NCBI GenBank assembly: GCA_037783415.1
Contig: JAZGTN010000119.1
Location: 186,001-250,000 of the forward strand
Direction of reading: 5' to 3'
DNA from: Leptasterias polaris
Lineage: Eukaryota; Echinodermata; Asteroidea; Forcipulatida; Asteriidae
Length of the DNA stretch: 64,000 nucleotides
Below, in pieces: positions 1 to 20,200 of the stretch. The notes beneath the pieces were generated by a model that was not told the origin of the DNA, did not search any database, and saw nothing but the letters and a program-made list of their open reading frames with translations. How positions within the stretch are numbered: position 1 is the first letter of the stretch; every line of letters starts with the position of its first letter. A program made the translations under genes and the position numbers.

Positions 1-182
1 CAGGTAGGCTTAAAATAGCTCAATCCAGCTAAGCACAACAACGTTTCGCTTACCAGAATAAGGTTACCAGCCAAACTACCATGTCACATGTACAATTTAT
101 GACTGGTATCCTGCTCATTTCTGCTTAGCAGACAGTTGTTTTGCAATATTTTCTGCTTAAGCAGCTCTATGAAATTGGGCCC
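1..182. mobile_element. MITE, GGGCCCAATTTCATAGAGC family (left end may be cut)
   Basis: Ends GCAGCTCTATGAAATTGGGC; internal CTGCTTAGCAGACAG, and a GTACAA/CATGT core in common with 9722-9916. Seven or more relatives occur in the window. Confidence 0.8.
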
Positions 183-2202
183 AGGTGATAAAGCTAGCAC
201 TTTGGGGTCAATACTCATGTTCTGCATGTTGATACAGACAAATATTAAGGCCGATACGCCCCCAAAAAGTGGGGGGGGATTGTGGGTATTATTAGTCCAT
301 AGGACACAGTCCAATAATTTCAGCTTTGGGCCAGTAACCTAATAACCGAACAAGTCTTGCATTCCAAGGCTTGAAGGACAAGGCAGTCTTTCCTTTTCAA
401 GGGAGTGTCGTCATGATCATAGCAGGCCTGTGACTGTACATGGAAGTATGACCTCTAACCCATAGCAAGTTCGAGTGTGCACATTTAGTCGACCTGTGAT
501 TGACCACTGACTAGCAACGTACATGCGCAGTGGCGTATTAACGGGAAAGATTCGTTTGGAAGCCTAGTCAACCATCGATACGGTATTCAACATTTCCATT
601 GCTTTATTCTGCCTCTTGCTATAGTGTCACTGGTTCCCTTCTGCGCTTTACACATGTTAGCATGGAATGAGGCTATCGGGACCACAGAATATGGTCCCGA
701 GGCTGGTTCCAAATGGTCGACCACAGTAGTCAACCATTGGTCGACCAGCCTGGGTTTGAGTCGAAATAGTCGACCTTTAGTTAACCATGGTGCGCACTCG
801 AACCTGCTCCCAGTTACTACATACTTTAACCAAATGGTGCTTTCTTTTACGTAGAAGAGTCCAATGTTTGAAAAAAAGTAATTGTTTTCTCTTGATTTTG
901 TTTGAACATGTTTACTGTTATCAAAATTCTAGAAAGAAAAGGTAATTGTTTTGATCCTGTTTATGTTTTATACTTGTTTTTGTTCTTAATTCTTTACTTT
1001 TTTTCATCACAACTACTTATCATTAATCTCTAGAACATTTGATAAATTCCATAAGTAATCATGGTTATGTGGCGTGTCATGGCCGAGTGGTCTAGGTCTA
1101 GTGGAACCTAATTCTTAGTACAGGGTGAAGAAACCATAATTTTTCTCTCATTATTTCGGTAAACAGGTCATTGTACTTCTGCGGTGGAATGGAATCTTGG
1201 GTTAAACGTATTTCTCTGTCCCCTTTGCACAGTTATATGAAACTACTGCACACACTATGGGTTTATGAGGTATCTTTTACTGGTAATTAGTAGGCCTATT
1301 TATGAGGAATTGTACAACATTGGTTTGCTAAAGAGTGAGAATACTTTAACAGGACACACTTCGTCTTGTTATTGCATGGCGTGTCGTCTCGTGGCTGAGT
1401 GGTCGAACCTCTGATCGGTATTATTGTTTCAAAACTTTTCAGCCAAGCTTGTGGAGTAATCATTTTCCTTTTGAAAATATTGTTGTCACAATGAAGTCCT
1501 GACTTGACAAAGGAAAGGCGACAAAGGTTTTCATAACAAGCTCTGGAATTTGTTGTTCTTTTTGTCCTGCTGCTGTGGAGTGTTTCTTGGAAATGGTGGA
1601 GGCTTATGCAGTGTGTAAAACAAATCCTTGGAATTGGTTTTTAAATGATGTATTTTTGTGGAACACTTTTCTCACCTTTCACAAGGTATTTTAAAGGGAT
1701 ATATATATTTTTTCAACTATTGTACTGTACACTTTGAATTTATTTATAAATTTGAAACTATTGCTCATGCGTAATTTGTGGCAAAAACACAAGTCTTGAC
1801 TACACGTTGTTGCTAATTTTTTCGTTGCATTGAGATCTCATCACCAGACCGCTGCGCTCACATCGCCCCTTTTGCAAATCAAACAATAGAGGACGCCCTT
1901 CAGAAAACCTTGTTTTTTGGTCAAACCACTCTCAACGACTCTTACAAACTAATTGCTGGCGATTTGAGGATACACCCTCTATTGGTGGAAATGTCGCGTC
2001 GCTGTGTAGTACAACTAGAAATGTAAGAACGTCTTGACCAAGACTACAAAGATACAACTATTTTGTATAATTTGCTTGAGTTTTTGACCTTTCAAAAATG
2101 TTTTTTTGATGGCATTAAACCCCTCAAATATGTACTTTTTTTATTGAACCTGAATAAATTGTTATTCTTGAATCTGAAGAGGCTTTTTCTGTCTGATTTT
2201 AG

Positions 2203-9227
<7,025 letters not shown>

Positions 9228-9446
9228 TACAGAGTTTGACTCATCGAGTGTCTTGCCAACTCAGGATATCGTACTCTCCCGGAGTTACACCATCCCTTAT
9301 CGGACTCCTCCACTGGGCACCGAGGCCCCTCTCCCCGAGAAGAAGGTTGTTCTTATTTTTCTACTCCGTCGACTGTTTTTAGATGTTGTCTAAGAGTAGG
9401 TTACCCTTAGCTCATGAAGTGTTTAAAAAAGGTAAACATGAAATGT

Positions 9447-9452
9447 AATAAA
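9447..9452 (+). promoter_or_regulatory. possible poly(A) signal of the KIAA0930 homologue
   Basis: AATAAA lies 220 bases after the stop codon at 9225. It is the first canonical hexamer downstream. It sits just before a degenerate tRNA-like SINE, so it may belong to neither. Weak evidence. Confidence 0.35.
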
Positions 9453-9721
9453 CCACTAGGGAAACTGAGTGGGTAAATTCTTTCGATTGTTGACAAGGCA
9501 AGAAACTGACTTGAGTGGGACTTGAACTTCTGGCACGTTATTCCGGAGGCCGCAGGTTCAAGTCCTGCTCTGGTAAATTTTTCCGTCTTCAACCAAAAAT
9601 TACAAATAAAAAAAATGATGAGTGCTTGCGTTTTGTTTACTAGAAATGGTAAAAACAGTTTTCCTATTTTTTCCAACAAGTTCCGAAATGTGTAAAAATC
9701 GCACAAAAAATAGCAAGTACT

Positions 9722-9916
9722 GGGCCCAATTTCATAGAGCTGCTTAAGCAGAAAATATTGCTTAACAATTGTCTGCTAAGCAGAAATGAGCAGGATACCA
9801 GTCAACAATTGTACATGTTACATGGTAGTTTGGCTGGTTACCTTATTCTGGTAAGCAAAATGTTGTTGTGCTTAGCTACTTTTTGTGCTTAAGCAGCTCT
9901 ATGAAATTGGGAACAG
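9722..9916. mobile_element. MITE, GGGCCCAATTTCATAGAGC family
   Basis: Complete copy with ends GGGCCCAATTTCATAGAGCT and complement. Degenerate copies follow at 10042-10225 and 10229-10400. Confidence 0.85.
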
Positions 9917-10949
9917 GTCTGTCCATCATGGGCAAATCATTGCAAGTCCGTGTAATGGCTGGAAATGTAAGCGCTACCTTAGGACTAGAGTCCGTTTGCA
10001 AATCCTGTTCTAATTCTGAAGACGTCGAGACCAAGGCCAGGGCCAAGTGTCATAGAGCTGCTCTCCGGGCAGAAAATCTTGCTTAACATATTTTTTCTGT
10101 TAAGCAAAGCTAAGCAGCAAACCAGTCAAAGGCGGTACTTGTGATACTGTATTTTGGCTGGAAAGCTGTTTACTACTGTTTTTTGTGCTGAGGTATTGTG
10201 TGTAGTTAAACAGCTCTATTGGCTAGGCCCCAGTGTAAATTGAACACATTTTTTAAGCAGAAAAATGTTGCTTAACATTTGTTTTTGCTTAGATAAAAAC
10301 TAAGCAGTGTGTGTATGATTTGGTATTCTGGCTGGTAACCACGTTCTGGTAAGCACAACTGTTTTTGTGCTAAGCTTCTTTTTGTGGTCGTTGTAAATGC
10401 AGAGCGTGTTTTTCAACAAAATCACCATTAAATTGGGCAAAAAGTTGACCTTTCTGTGGCTCTTCTAAGTGAAAATAGTCTTATTGTTCTTATTTATTCA
10501 ACCATTACAATACAAAATGTTAAAAAAATATATGGCAAACCAAAGAATTCGAAAACAGAAAACATCACAGCAAGAAAGCCAAGCCTCGTTCCCCCAAAAC
10601 ATGCAGAATAGCAATGTACACAAAAGATGATGACAGGAGGGCAACTAGACGAGCATGGAGAACGGCAGAATTATTATCATGGGGGAAAAATGAGAATGTA
10701 TGAAGGGAGCATGCAAGAATGAGAAGTCAATCTGGGGAAGGAAACAAGAAAACTGCTCAACAAGAAGGACGATTTAGTGAGGAATCCTGGAAGATTTGTT
10801 TGGCTTTGTGAGTATTTTTTAATGCTGTCATAGAAATCATTGCCAAAGTTGCAGTATTAGTATTGTTTTTGTAAAGCTTGCGTCACCAAATTAGCCGAGT
10901 GTTAAAAATTTGCTCTGATTAACAAATTGATTTTGGCATTTGTTGCACA

Positions 10950-11048
10950 GCAATAATGGTCAAGTGTCTTGGTTAAGGACACAAGTGTCACAACCGGGAC
11001 TCGAACCCACACCCTGCTGCTGACAACTCCAGAGCTTGGGTCCGTCAG
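10950..11048 (-). mobile_element. tRNA-Leu-derived SINE head fragment
   Basis: Reverse orientation; complement of the B box reads GGGACTCGAACCCACAC. Confidence 0.7.
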
Positions 11049-12232
11049 ATTTTTCAAGAACATTTCATAAAAAATGAATACCTTGTAGTATTTTGTCGCC
11101 AAACAAACTATTGTTTTTTTAATCAACAGGGAAATCGTTTTGTATAAATTTTAATGGATTTTGTGAAAAAGTCTTTATGTTGCAGGTATTATGTATAAAT
11201 TGAAGAAGAAAAAAGCTATTATATATATGTTGCAGAAGTAAGTTTGTAAGTTATGGAATTATGTTAAGAAATGTTTTTTTAACCAAACGTACCAAAAACG
11301 TTGTTTACAAAACAATGATGCAGTCTGGGTGGTGGTGTGTTTTTCGCATTCTGAGCTTACGGCCAATAGATATGTGTCTCACAATAGGTCTCAAACTTCA
11401 AAAAGTAGCTCCACATATATACCTTGCAGGAAAATACTGACCGTTGAAGCGCCTTGAGCGTCACTGAGTGACGGATATGAGCGCTATATAAGAAGCCACT
11501 ATTACTAGTATTACAAGGCGCCATTATTGGACCCGATCATGGTGGTTCATTTCACAAAGAGCTATTAAAGATTTCATTTCAATTCTTTTTATTTCAATTA
11601 TTCTGGTTGTGAAGCCAAGGACTCTCAGAAAAATGACCTTAGTCACTGTACTAGCTAAGAACACAAGGGAGAAAGTTTCAGCTTTAGATGGGGGGAGGAA
11701 AACCCATGCAATCAGGTAGGGACTGAAAACCCAATCCACATAGTGCCCGGTGTGATTTGGAACTGGGGTCCTAGAGGTTAGAGGTGAAAGGCGAGGAAAG
11801 ACACCACTATGCCAACCCAACCATTACTGTTTCTCAGATTGTGTATTCATTAGGGATTATCCTTTCTGTATGGACATAATCGCTCCAGATTTTCGGCGAT
11901 GTCTCAAAAATGCAACCACCTTTTGAAGCGAAACTTTCACAGGTTAGTTTTGTTCTATCTACATTTATATAGTATTAAAACAATCAAATGGTTCACAAAA
12001 ACCAAAGGTATTCTTTGCCTTCAAGTTGAGTTGTCAGCAGTGTATTGTGACATCACATTTTGCTTAGCAATTAAGATTTATTCCAACTTAACGACAAATC
12101 TTAGCTCTTTGTGCAATCGAGCCCAGGATAGGTCTAATTTTAATTTTCGGTGAACGCAGGCATGATATTTGTTCCTTGGGGAAAAAAGTAAGAATAGTTT
12201 ATCGAGTACAAGGGCTGACCTTACATATGCTC

Positions 12233-12578
12233 TAAAGGGTGTGTACAACATTGGTAAGATTGAAAATATAAATGTTCACAGATTTGCACATAACTTACAT
12301 GGTATAAAGATGGTCATGGTGGGAAAACTTCACTTGAAATAGTTTTGCTTGAAATGCCATAGTTTTTAGGAAATGAGTAAAACAATAGTCTTTATCCTGC
12401 AGGATAAAATCTGATGTTTGAAAACAAAGTTTTAACATATCATGGGGGTTTTTCACTGTTTTCTCATGACTTCCAAGATCGATTGAGCTTAAACTTTCAC
12501 AGGTTTGTTATTTCATGTATATGTTGGGTCACATCAAGTGTGTCTTTGGCATTTACCAATGTTGTACACACCCTTTAA
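12233..12578. mobile_element. MITE, AAGGGTGTGTACAACATTGG family
   Basis: This is a near-complete copy of the element at 46210-46561 in the same orientation, with the same terminal inverted repeats. Degenerate relatives lie at about 39209-39567 and 40108-40330. Confidence 0.85.
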
Positions 12579-12689
12579 TAGACTTATCAGGGCTATTTAA
12601 TCACAATATTTTAAATCTTTCCAAAGGCAATTTTTTTTCTCGGAAATCAGACTAAAGTAGGAAGAGTATCATGCATGTGAATGGAATCA

Positions 12690-13055
12690 TTAAAGGCACT
12701 GAACACGTTTGGTAATTACTCAAAATATATATTAGCATAAAAACTTACTTGGTAACCAGCAACGGAGAGCTGTTGATAGTATAAAACATTGTGAGAAACG
12801 ACTCCCTCTGAAGTAACGTAGTTTTTGAGAAAGAGGTCATTTCTCACTAAAATAATAAAAGACTTCTGGCCAGAAGCCTTTTATTCCTATCTGAAAGCAC
12901 ACTAATTTGTACAACAAGGGTGTTTTTTCTTTCATCATTTTCTTGCAACTTCAATGCCCAAATTTTCACAGGCTTGTTATTTTATGCATATGTTGGGATA
13001 CACCAAGTGAGAATACTGGTCTTTGACAATTACAAAACGTGTTCAGTGCCTTTAA
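12690..13055. mobile_element. MITE with TTAA target site, GGCACTGAACACG family
   Basis: Flanked by TTAA on both sides; inverted ends AAGGCACTGAACACGTTTGG and complement. A second copy in opposite orientation lies at 25493-25859. TTAA targets are typical of piggyBac-like elements, but no transposase is present. Confidence 0.85.
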
Positions 13056-14849
13056 TTAGGACTCGGTCAGTAGCATGTTTATTATAATTATTTCTGTGGA
13101 AAAACACTTAAATATTTTGTCCACATTCTATTCACCACAGCTAGAGTTAGACCAATGCATTACACATGTGTATTTATGATCCAAGCCCAATAGTTGTATT
13201 GTTACGTTTTGAAATATTATGTGTGTGCTAGAAATTTGAAGGTGGGGAAGGAAGCATTCTGCATGGTCATGATATGAGTTTTAGTAGAAGAAACTTATGA
13301 CTTGGGGGGGGGGGGGCAGTAAAATGGGGAAGTAAAACAGGCCAGTTTGCCTCAGGTACATTTACATTTATGATTTTAGTTAGTCTTGGGGTAATTGTTA
13401 ATTGATTCCACTCGCCTTGTGCTTTGAGAAAAGCCGAGGGTTCTTGTATTGATAATTTTGTTTAACCCTGGAATTTGGACCAACAACTTAAATGTACAAG
13501 TAGAGTGAAGGTCTTGAGCACACCCCAAAATTCTGCTTGATCCCGTGTATTTTTATATGCATCGGCAACACATTAAGCGTTTAAAACGGTCCCAAAGATC
13601 CGCAATTTATGTAGGACTTGCACAGATGTCTGCTCATTTCTTCTTCGTTAATTTTTTTTTAAAGTACAATCTGAACAATCATCAAAAAGAGAGATTTATT
13701 TTTCAATGTACGTGTAATTCTAGCAGGCGCAGTTTGTCATGTACTATGTGTAAGTTATAATTTTAGGGGGGGGGGGTGACATTATTGTTGCCCTGTTGTC
13801 TTAAACCTTGGTTTTTGTTTGTTTGTCCAGTATGCCAACAAACGTCGCAGTTGTTTAAACTTGACAAAGTAGGGTAGACTTAATACGAGAAAATGAAATA
13901 AAAGTTTCTCCGATATTACAGAAATTTAGTTTCCTTCGTTGGACCATCATTTGCCTCGATCCTGTAATAGTCATAAGTGAAACAAAAACCAATCCCTAAA
14001 CCCTAACTTTTACTCCGACCCCCTTAACCCAAACTCTCAACTCTTATCCTCACTCTCAACTCTTATCCTCACTCTCAACTCTTATCCTCAACTCTTATCC
14101 TCACTCCAACCCAAATAGTTGTTAACCTAGCCCCAACTCCCTAATGTAATCCTTCTCACTGCTGTTAACACTATCCCTACATAAATGTCCCCGTTCGGCA
14201 TCAAGACAAGGGCCTTATAATTCCTAAGCATAAACTTAAAAAAATCAATCCAGACATTTAGCCACATTGAAACCTGACCCAAACCCTGTGGCCCCCAAAA
14301 GTCACAACAAATTGTCTTTCTGTGTTTTATTTTGTCACTTTAATAATTGTATATTTGGTTTGCGGTAACACCATGTGTATATCTACTTGCTAGGTAGATT
14401 TTGTTCTTTGAGAACTTGTCTTGCTATTTATTCTCAGTTTTGAAAAGAGCTGTCCTGCTTATTAACTACTACCTGGGAAGGAGGTAGCAAATCAGCTGGG
14501 ACTACAACTTTCGCTATGTGGATCGGGGGGACTTCTCGTGCCGCGGAGTGAGTTCTTAATAGGTCTTGTTACGTTTCGACTAGCTTGCTCTAGTCATCGC
14601 CACTTTAATCATGTTGCAAAATGATTCACACAAACACTCATATTTCCACATAATTCAAATTCCAAATGAATGTATTATATGAACAAACAAAACCAGAACA
14701 CTGTAGTGAGTGGTACATGATAAGTTTCTTGAAAACAACAGGATCAAAAACGAATGAATACTCTTCTAAGAATAATATTTTATATACATATTTTTTTTGG
14801 GGAAACTTGAGGGTTTGAATTGGATGCGCTCAACCACCATTAGAGGTGC

Positions 14850-15009
14850 AGAGCTGCCAAGTTTTGCATCTTGCAATCGGAGATATTTAGAACTACAATT
14901 ATCAGAGTTTCCATGATCAGAGAGATTTCCAAATTTGTTCAACAGAACTTGGAAAGATTGTTTGATTTTCAGGAAACTTTCAGCAGAATCAGGGAGAGTT
15001 GGCAGCTCT
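14850..15009. mobile_element. MITE, AGAGCTGCCAA ends
   Basis: AGAGCTGCCAA at left and TTGGCAGCTCT at right. A degenerate relative lies at about 22775-22985 (GCATCTTGCAATCAGGGAGA). Confidence 0.7.
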
Positions 15010-15026
15010 GACGATGTACCATCCCT

Positions 15027-15960
15027 TTATGATTCTTGACAAATCTTTGAAAATACACAAAATTTACAAACACTTCAACAACACAAAGTAAGCTTGTTGA
15101 AACTTGTAAACATGCTCAAATTTGTAAAACTTTATGATGCATCAACCTTTTTCCCTTGGCTCCTAATAACTTATGACTAAGTTGTACATACTTCAAAAAA
15201 TGTTTGCATAACACTCTTAAGTATGCAAAATATACAAAAAGTTCAACAACACAAAGTATGCTGGTTGAAACTTGCAAAAATGTTCAAATTTGTAAAACTC
15301 TATGATGCATCATAATTTGTCTCTTTGCTCTAAATAACTGGGACCAAAATTTACATACATGTACTTAAAAAAAAAATGTTTGCATAACACTCTTAGGTAT
15401 GCAAAATATACAAAAAGTTCAACAACACAAAGTATGCTGGTTGAAACTTGCAAACATTTTAAAATTTGTAAAACTCTATGATGCATCATAATTTGTCTCT
15501 TTGCTCTAAATAACTGGGACCAAAATTTACATACATGTACTTAAAAAAAAAATGTTTGCATAACACTCTTAGGTATGCAAAATATACAAAAAGTTCAACA
15601 ACACAAAGTATGCTGGTTGAAACTTGCAAACATTTTAAAATTTGTAAAACTCTATGATGCATCATAATTTTCTCATGGCTATTAATAAATTATGACAAAA
15701 ATTTACATCTAAAAAATTTTTTTTTGCATAAAACTCTTAAATATGCAAACAATACAAACTGCTCAATAACTCAAAGGACACTGGTTAAAACTTGTAAAAA
15801 TGTAAAAATTCGCAAAACTCTACGATGCATCAACCTATGCCTCTGGCTCTTAATAAATTATGAGCGAAATTTACATACTTTAAAAAATGTTTGCATGAAA
15901 CTAAAACCTGTTCAGTTACGCAGAGAAAATGTTGGTTAAAATGGTACAGTGTATGTTAAA
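15027..15960. repeat. AT-rich satellite, ~176-bp period, five to six degenerate units
   Basis: The marker TGTTTGCATAACACTCTTA starts at 15201, 15377 and 15553 (spacing 176) and recurs in diverged form near 15721 and 15888. Each unit holds a palindromic ATGATGCATCAT. A remnant continues past the MITE at 16004-16277 to about 16400. Confidence 0.85.
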
Positions 15961-16003
15961 ATCTTTTAAATCTCTGATGCATCTTCCTATAGGCCTTTGG
16001 TAC

Positions 16004-16277
16004 TTAACCCTTTTAGAGGCCGCAAGAGGCTTGTACCAAAACGCCCATAGCGGCCGCAAAGTTTGACCTACTTCTATTCACATAAAGAGGTCAAAGTAAA
16101 GGTCACGACCACATATGATATTTTCCGATGTAGTATGTTGGCATAGTATCACAATTTCTAAACAAGAGACTAACTTTTCTCTTTCATTTTATTCATGTTG
16201 GAAATGAACAATTAATATTAGCAATGTCTGGGCGTTTTGTGATGAAATACGGAAATGAATGGTCTCTGAAGGGTTAA
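16004..16277. mobile_element. MITE with TTAA target site inside the 176-bp satellite
   Basis: Begins TTAACCCTTTTAGAGGCC and ends GAAGGGTTAA. Its inner part (GACCTACTTCTATTCAC through GTCTGGGCGTT) recurs at 18534-18775. Confidence 0.75.
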
Positions 16278-16828
16278 TAACTTATAACCCAAGTTTACAT
16301 ATTTACTCAAAATTTGCATGAAACTCTTAAATATGCAAATTGTATTAAACAATATGAAGGTACATGTAGGTGTGTAAAGTCAAAAGTTCTGAACATCATA
16401 AAACAATTGCACTCTAGAAGATGCCAACCTGATGTTTTCATGCTGGAATGCGCGGTGAAAGATTTGCCCTACCTATTGAACACATCTTTGTGAAAACGTC
16501 TCAAAATGGAAAACTCATTTAACTGGCAAGAATTAAGAATACCCAAGTCCTTGACTGGAGACCCTCCCACAATTTCCTTCCAAATCCTCCACAAAACTGG
16601 ATGAAGTACTTAATTGAAAACCAGAGAATGGAAATTAGTTAACTCTTCCAAAAACCAACGATGTCTTTCTCTTCAAAATAATTGTCTCACTTATTGTAAA
16701 TTATACAAGAACTAAAATCAGTTTTTGTTCACATTTCTCTTGATTCTGAAACCTCTTCTAAATGTCACTAGAGCCCACATAAATTGCCTGAAAGACGAAG
16801 GTAAAAAAAAAAAAGAAGAAAATCAGCT

Positions 16829-17091
16829 GGGCCCAATTTTGTGGCTCTGCTAACCGCCAAATTCTGCGCTTGCGATCGCCGTTCTCTGCTTACAGGGCAA
16901 AAGCGCCGAATTTCTGCGCTAGCTGTCTAAAGCGAAAAATGCCTAGTAACGTGGACTACGAAAGCAATGCATACAAGCAAATACTCCCTGCTAACCTGTG
17001 AAATACGCTTGACATACGCAGGAATTCCCTGCTTACGTAAGCGTTAATTTTTTGCTTACATCACAGTAAGCAGAGCCATGAAATTTGGCCC
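16829..17091. mobile_element. MITE, GGGCCCAATTT family, diverged long copy
   Basis: Left end GGGCCCAATTTTGTGGCTC, right end GAGCCATGAAATTTGGCCC. It lies 130 bases beyond the stop codon of the minus-strand bHLH-like gene and may be part of its 3' UTR. Confidence 0.75.
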
Positions 17092-17221
17092 TAATCTTGG
17101 GGAAACACAATTACCCCAATGTAGCACAAGCTGTTGCAGTCAATACAGGCACTTCCATGGGCCTGTTGGCTACCTTGATTACCTTAAAACAATAGCTCCG
17201 ATTCGTTGGTCCAATTGTTTG

Positions 17222-20200
17222 TCAATTGTTGATCAACCATTGCTGAAAAATTTGCAGGGCTTCGTCTGGAGATCCTCCATTTTCATACTGCATTCCCTGA
17301 TTTGAGGAGAGAATGGGGAAAAAAAATGAAAGCAAAACAGCCAATACAATTTAAATACAGTGTAAATAATATCTTAAATATTTCCAACAGGTGTATAATT
17401 TACAGGATTTTTTGTTATGATGTGGGAGGGCAGGAGAACCAAATTTACATGATGCAAAACAAGTAAAAGGAACTGGTTTTTCCATTGTTATTTTCATTAT
17501 TATTAATAATTACTTGGCCATGGCAGGCAGTCAAAGTAAGATAAACTATGAGTGAAGCAAGGAAACTCACTGAACCGCCTCATGCGGTCAAAATTACGGT
17601 CAATCTCAAACACAAATAATCCTGAAATCAGGACAAATCCTAACAAATAAGAGCCCTGCTCTCAGGAAAAACAAAAGCCAAACAACATTTTTGATATTCT
17701 CTGAAACAATCTCTTTTCATTTCTCGAATGCCGTGTCGTGGCTGAGCGGTCGCGCACTGCGCATGGACTCAACCTCGGTTGTAATTCTGACCAGCAGAGT
17801 CGAGTCCCCGTCTTGACACTTAAAGTGTCCTTAGGCTAGGGTTAAACATTCAAACAATCTTGTTATTACTGATATTGGTTTACATGCAAAAAACATGCTC
17901 ATCAATCTCTGCACTTTAGTTCCAGTTGAATTTTGTTTTTAGTGCCGACACATTTTTCTTAAATTCTTTCCACGACCAATTAAAAATTTATCCCTTACCT
18001 GTTCCTCAAACCCAGACTGAGACTGGTTCCCCGACATTCCCACAGGCTCCATGGTGTTAGCTTCATTACATGTGACGCTGGGTACCACCTGAAATTCACC
18101 TTGTAGGCTATCCACTGTCGACATAGTGTCCGAGCTGTTATTGGTCGTTAGGCAACAAAACGATGAGGCTTCAGACGACTGACTTGCGACCTGTTTGGTT
18201 GGTTCGTGAAAACTTGTAAATAATTTTGTGAAAGGACAAAAACACGCAAGGGTCTTTAATTTGATTCTCTTGACCCTGATAGTATTCCAGACGGAATCAT
18301 TTCTCTTGATTGAAGACTTTCATTCTTGAAATTGTGACCATCCTAACAAAAAATTGTTTTATGATGTGCCCTCAATGAATGGAAATTAATAAAAGTTTGT
18401 CAAAACAATTGAATCCTCAAAGATCGACTTTAGGCAATTTTTTTATTGTGTTGTGGTTTCTGTTTTAATGCTGCCCTCAATACGGCCAGAGATGCGGTTG
18501 GTACCCGCTAAACGTGGATGGATTTGATGTTCTTAACCTACTTCTATTCACACAAAGAGGTCAAAGTAAAGGTCATGGCCACATATGATATTTTCCGATG
18601 TAGTATTGACATAGTATCCAAATTTCTAAAACAAGAAACTAAATTTTCTCTTTCATTTTATTTATGTTGACATTTTTACTGACAAAATTTCAATGAAGAA
18701 ACTTAACAATATTAGCAATGTCTGGGCGTTAATTTGTGATGATTACACGGAAATGAATGGTCTCTAAAGGGTTAAGGAGGAAAACTTACATTTCTGCTCT
18801 CAACCCAAGTGGGTACCTCCATAGCACCAGTCACGTCTCCATCTCGGTAGCTACCTACTTCCCTATCCCTGACGTACCTGTAGCTGTTATAGTAACCCCC
18901 TAGGAACTCATCCTCCATGAGACCATCCAGAGACTCCTCGGATTCTAGCTTGACGGGATGATGATCGACAAAGTCCCACTCATCAAGATCTCTGCTGCTG
19001 ATGGAAGAGTTCTGCTGAGACAGGCTGTAAAACAACGAGGGAGGCATCAAACACTGGCCGCCATATAGCCGAAGCCAAACAATGCAAGCCAGTACAGCCC
19101 GCGCACTACTCTCAGCCAATGAGGTCTTTATTGATCTCAGCGAGGGCAGTTTTGGGCTTGAGACGTCATACACAAGGGGTCTATAATAGTTTGTGACAGG
19201 ATTGAGTGTGACTTCCTCAACAAACCCTTCTGGGAGAAAAAAATCACTTTTTCAATCCTTGAGACAATTATTCAATCCAAATACGAAATGTGGATGTAAA
19301 AAACAAAAGGAACTATAAAAAGGTTCATGCTTAATACCACAGGTTGGAGAAATAAACAAAATATAAAAGTAATACACCGATAGATATAATTATTTAAGTA
19401 TGTTATTAACTTCATTTTACAAACTTCCAAAGGTCCTCACCTGTAATGATCATTAGGCATTTCTGATGAATATGAAGTATCTAATGTGCTTTGAGACAAG
19501 TGGCCAAGACTCAGAGATGCTGAAGGTGTAGATGGTGTTACTGTCGACAAGGGAGACATATACGGTGGCGAGGTAATGTGGGATGCATCCGCAACGGTGT
19601 CAGAAGTGGGATACACTCCAGAACTATCCTCTGGGGTCCTGTCGACAAACTCTATGGCCAGAGGCACTGAGTACTGTAATGTGGATGGGTTTTTGGTTGG
19701 CGTTCCGGAATCGATGCAGATGAGCGTTGTCTGAGGTCGGACAGGATTGAACATCGGATGGACTTTGGTTTTGCTAACGACTTGACCATTCAGGAGCGCC
19801 TGTGTGGCTCCTTTGCTGTACACCTTCTCCCCATCGGAATTCTGATCGGTAGATTCCCCATCATTCTCAGACTGCTGGAAGCGACTTAGCGGGACAGAGT
19901 GGTTTCTCAAGGCACTTGAGGCAAAACGAGCAAATGACTCTGTTATCATTCTTCCCTGGTCTTGATCGGGACGACCTTTGTAGCAAACATCATCCTTTGG
20001 CAAAGTCTCATCTGGCCCACTCTTGACTGGGCTCAGCAAGAAATAGGACGCCCTCTCTGGACTCTTGTAAACACTGTGGCTAGAGACTTTAACAGGGCTG
20101 ATTATCACTGATGGACGGCAACTTGGGCTGCCTGTCTCATCCCCACTCAGTTGAAGGCCTTCCAAGAAGGCCTCCTGGTGCAGGAACTCCTGGAGCTGAT

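Larger units (their letters stand above)
9228..14849. other. intergenic region, repeat-rich
   Basis: Outside the MITEs and SINE fragments given separately, I see no coding exon. It includes a short run of CTCTCAACTCTTATCCTCA repeats at 14030-14105 and a poly-G stretch at 13303-13318. Confidence 0.6.

Noticed and set aside
13985..14110. Telomere-like CCCTAA words
   Set aside because: Only one or two CCCTAA occur; the rest is CTCTCAACTCTTATCC, a short local repeat.
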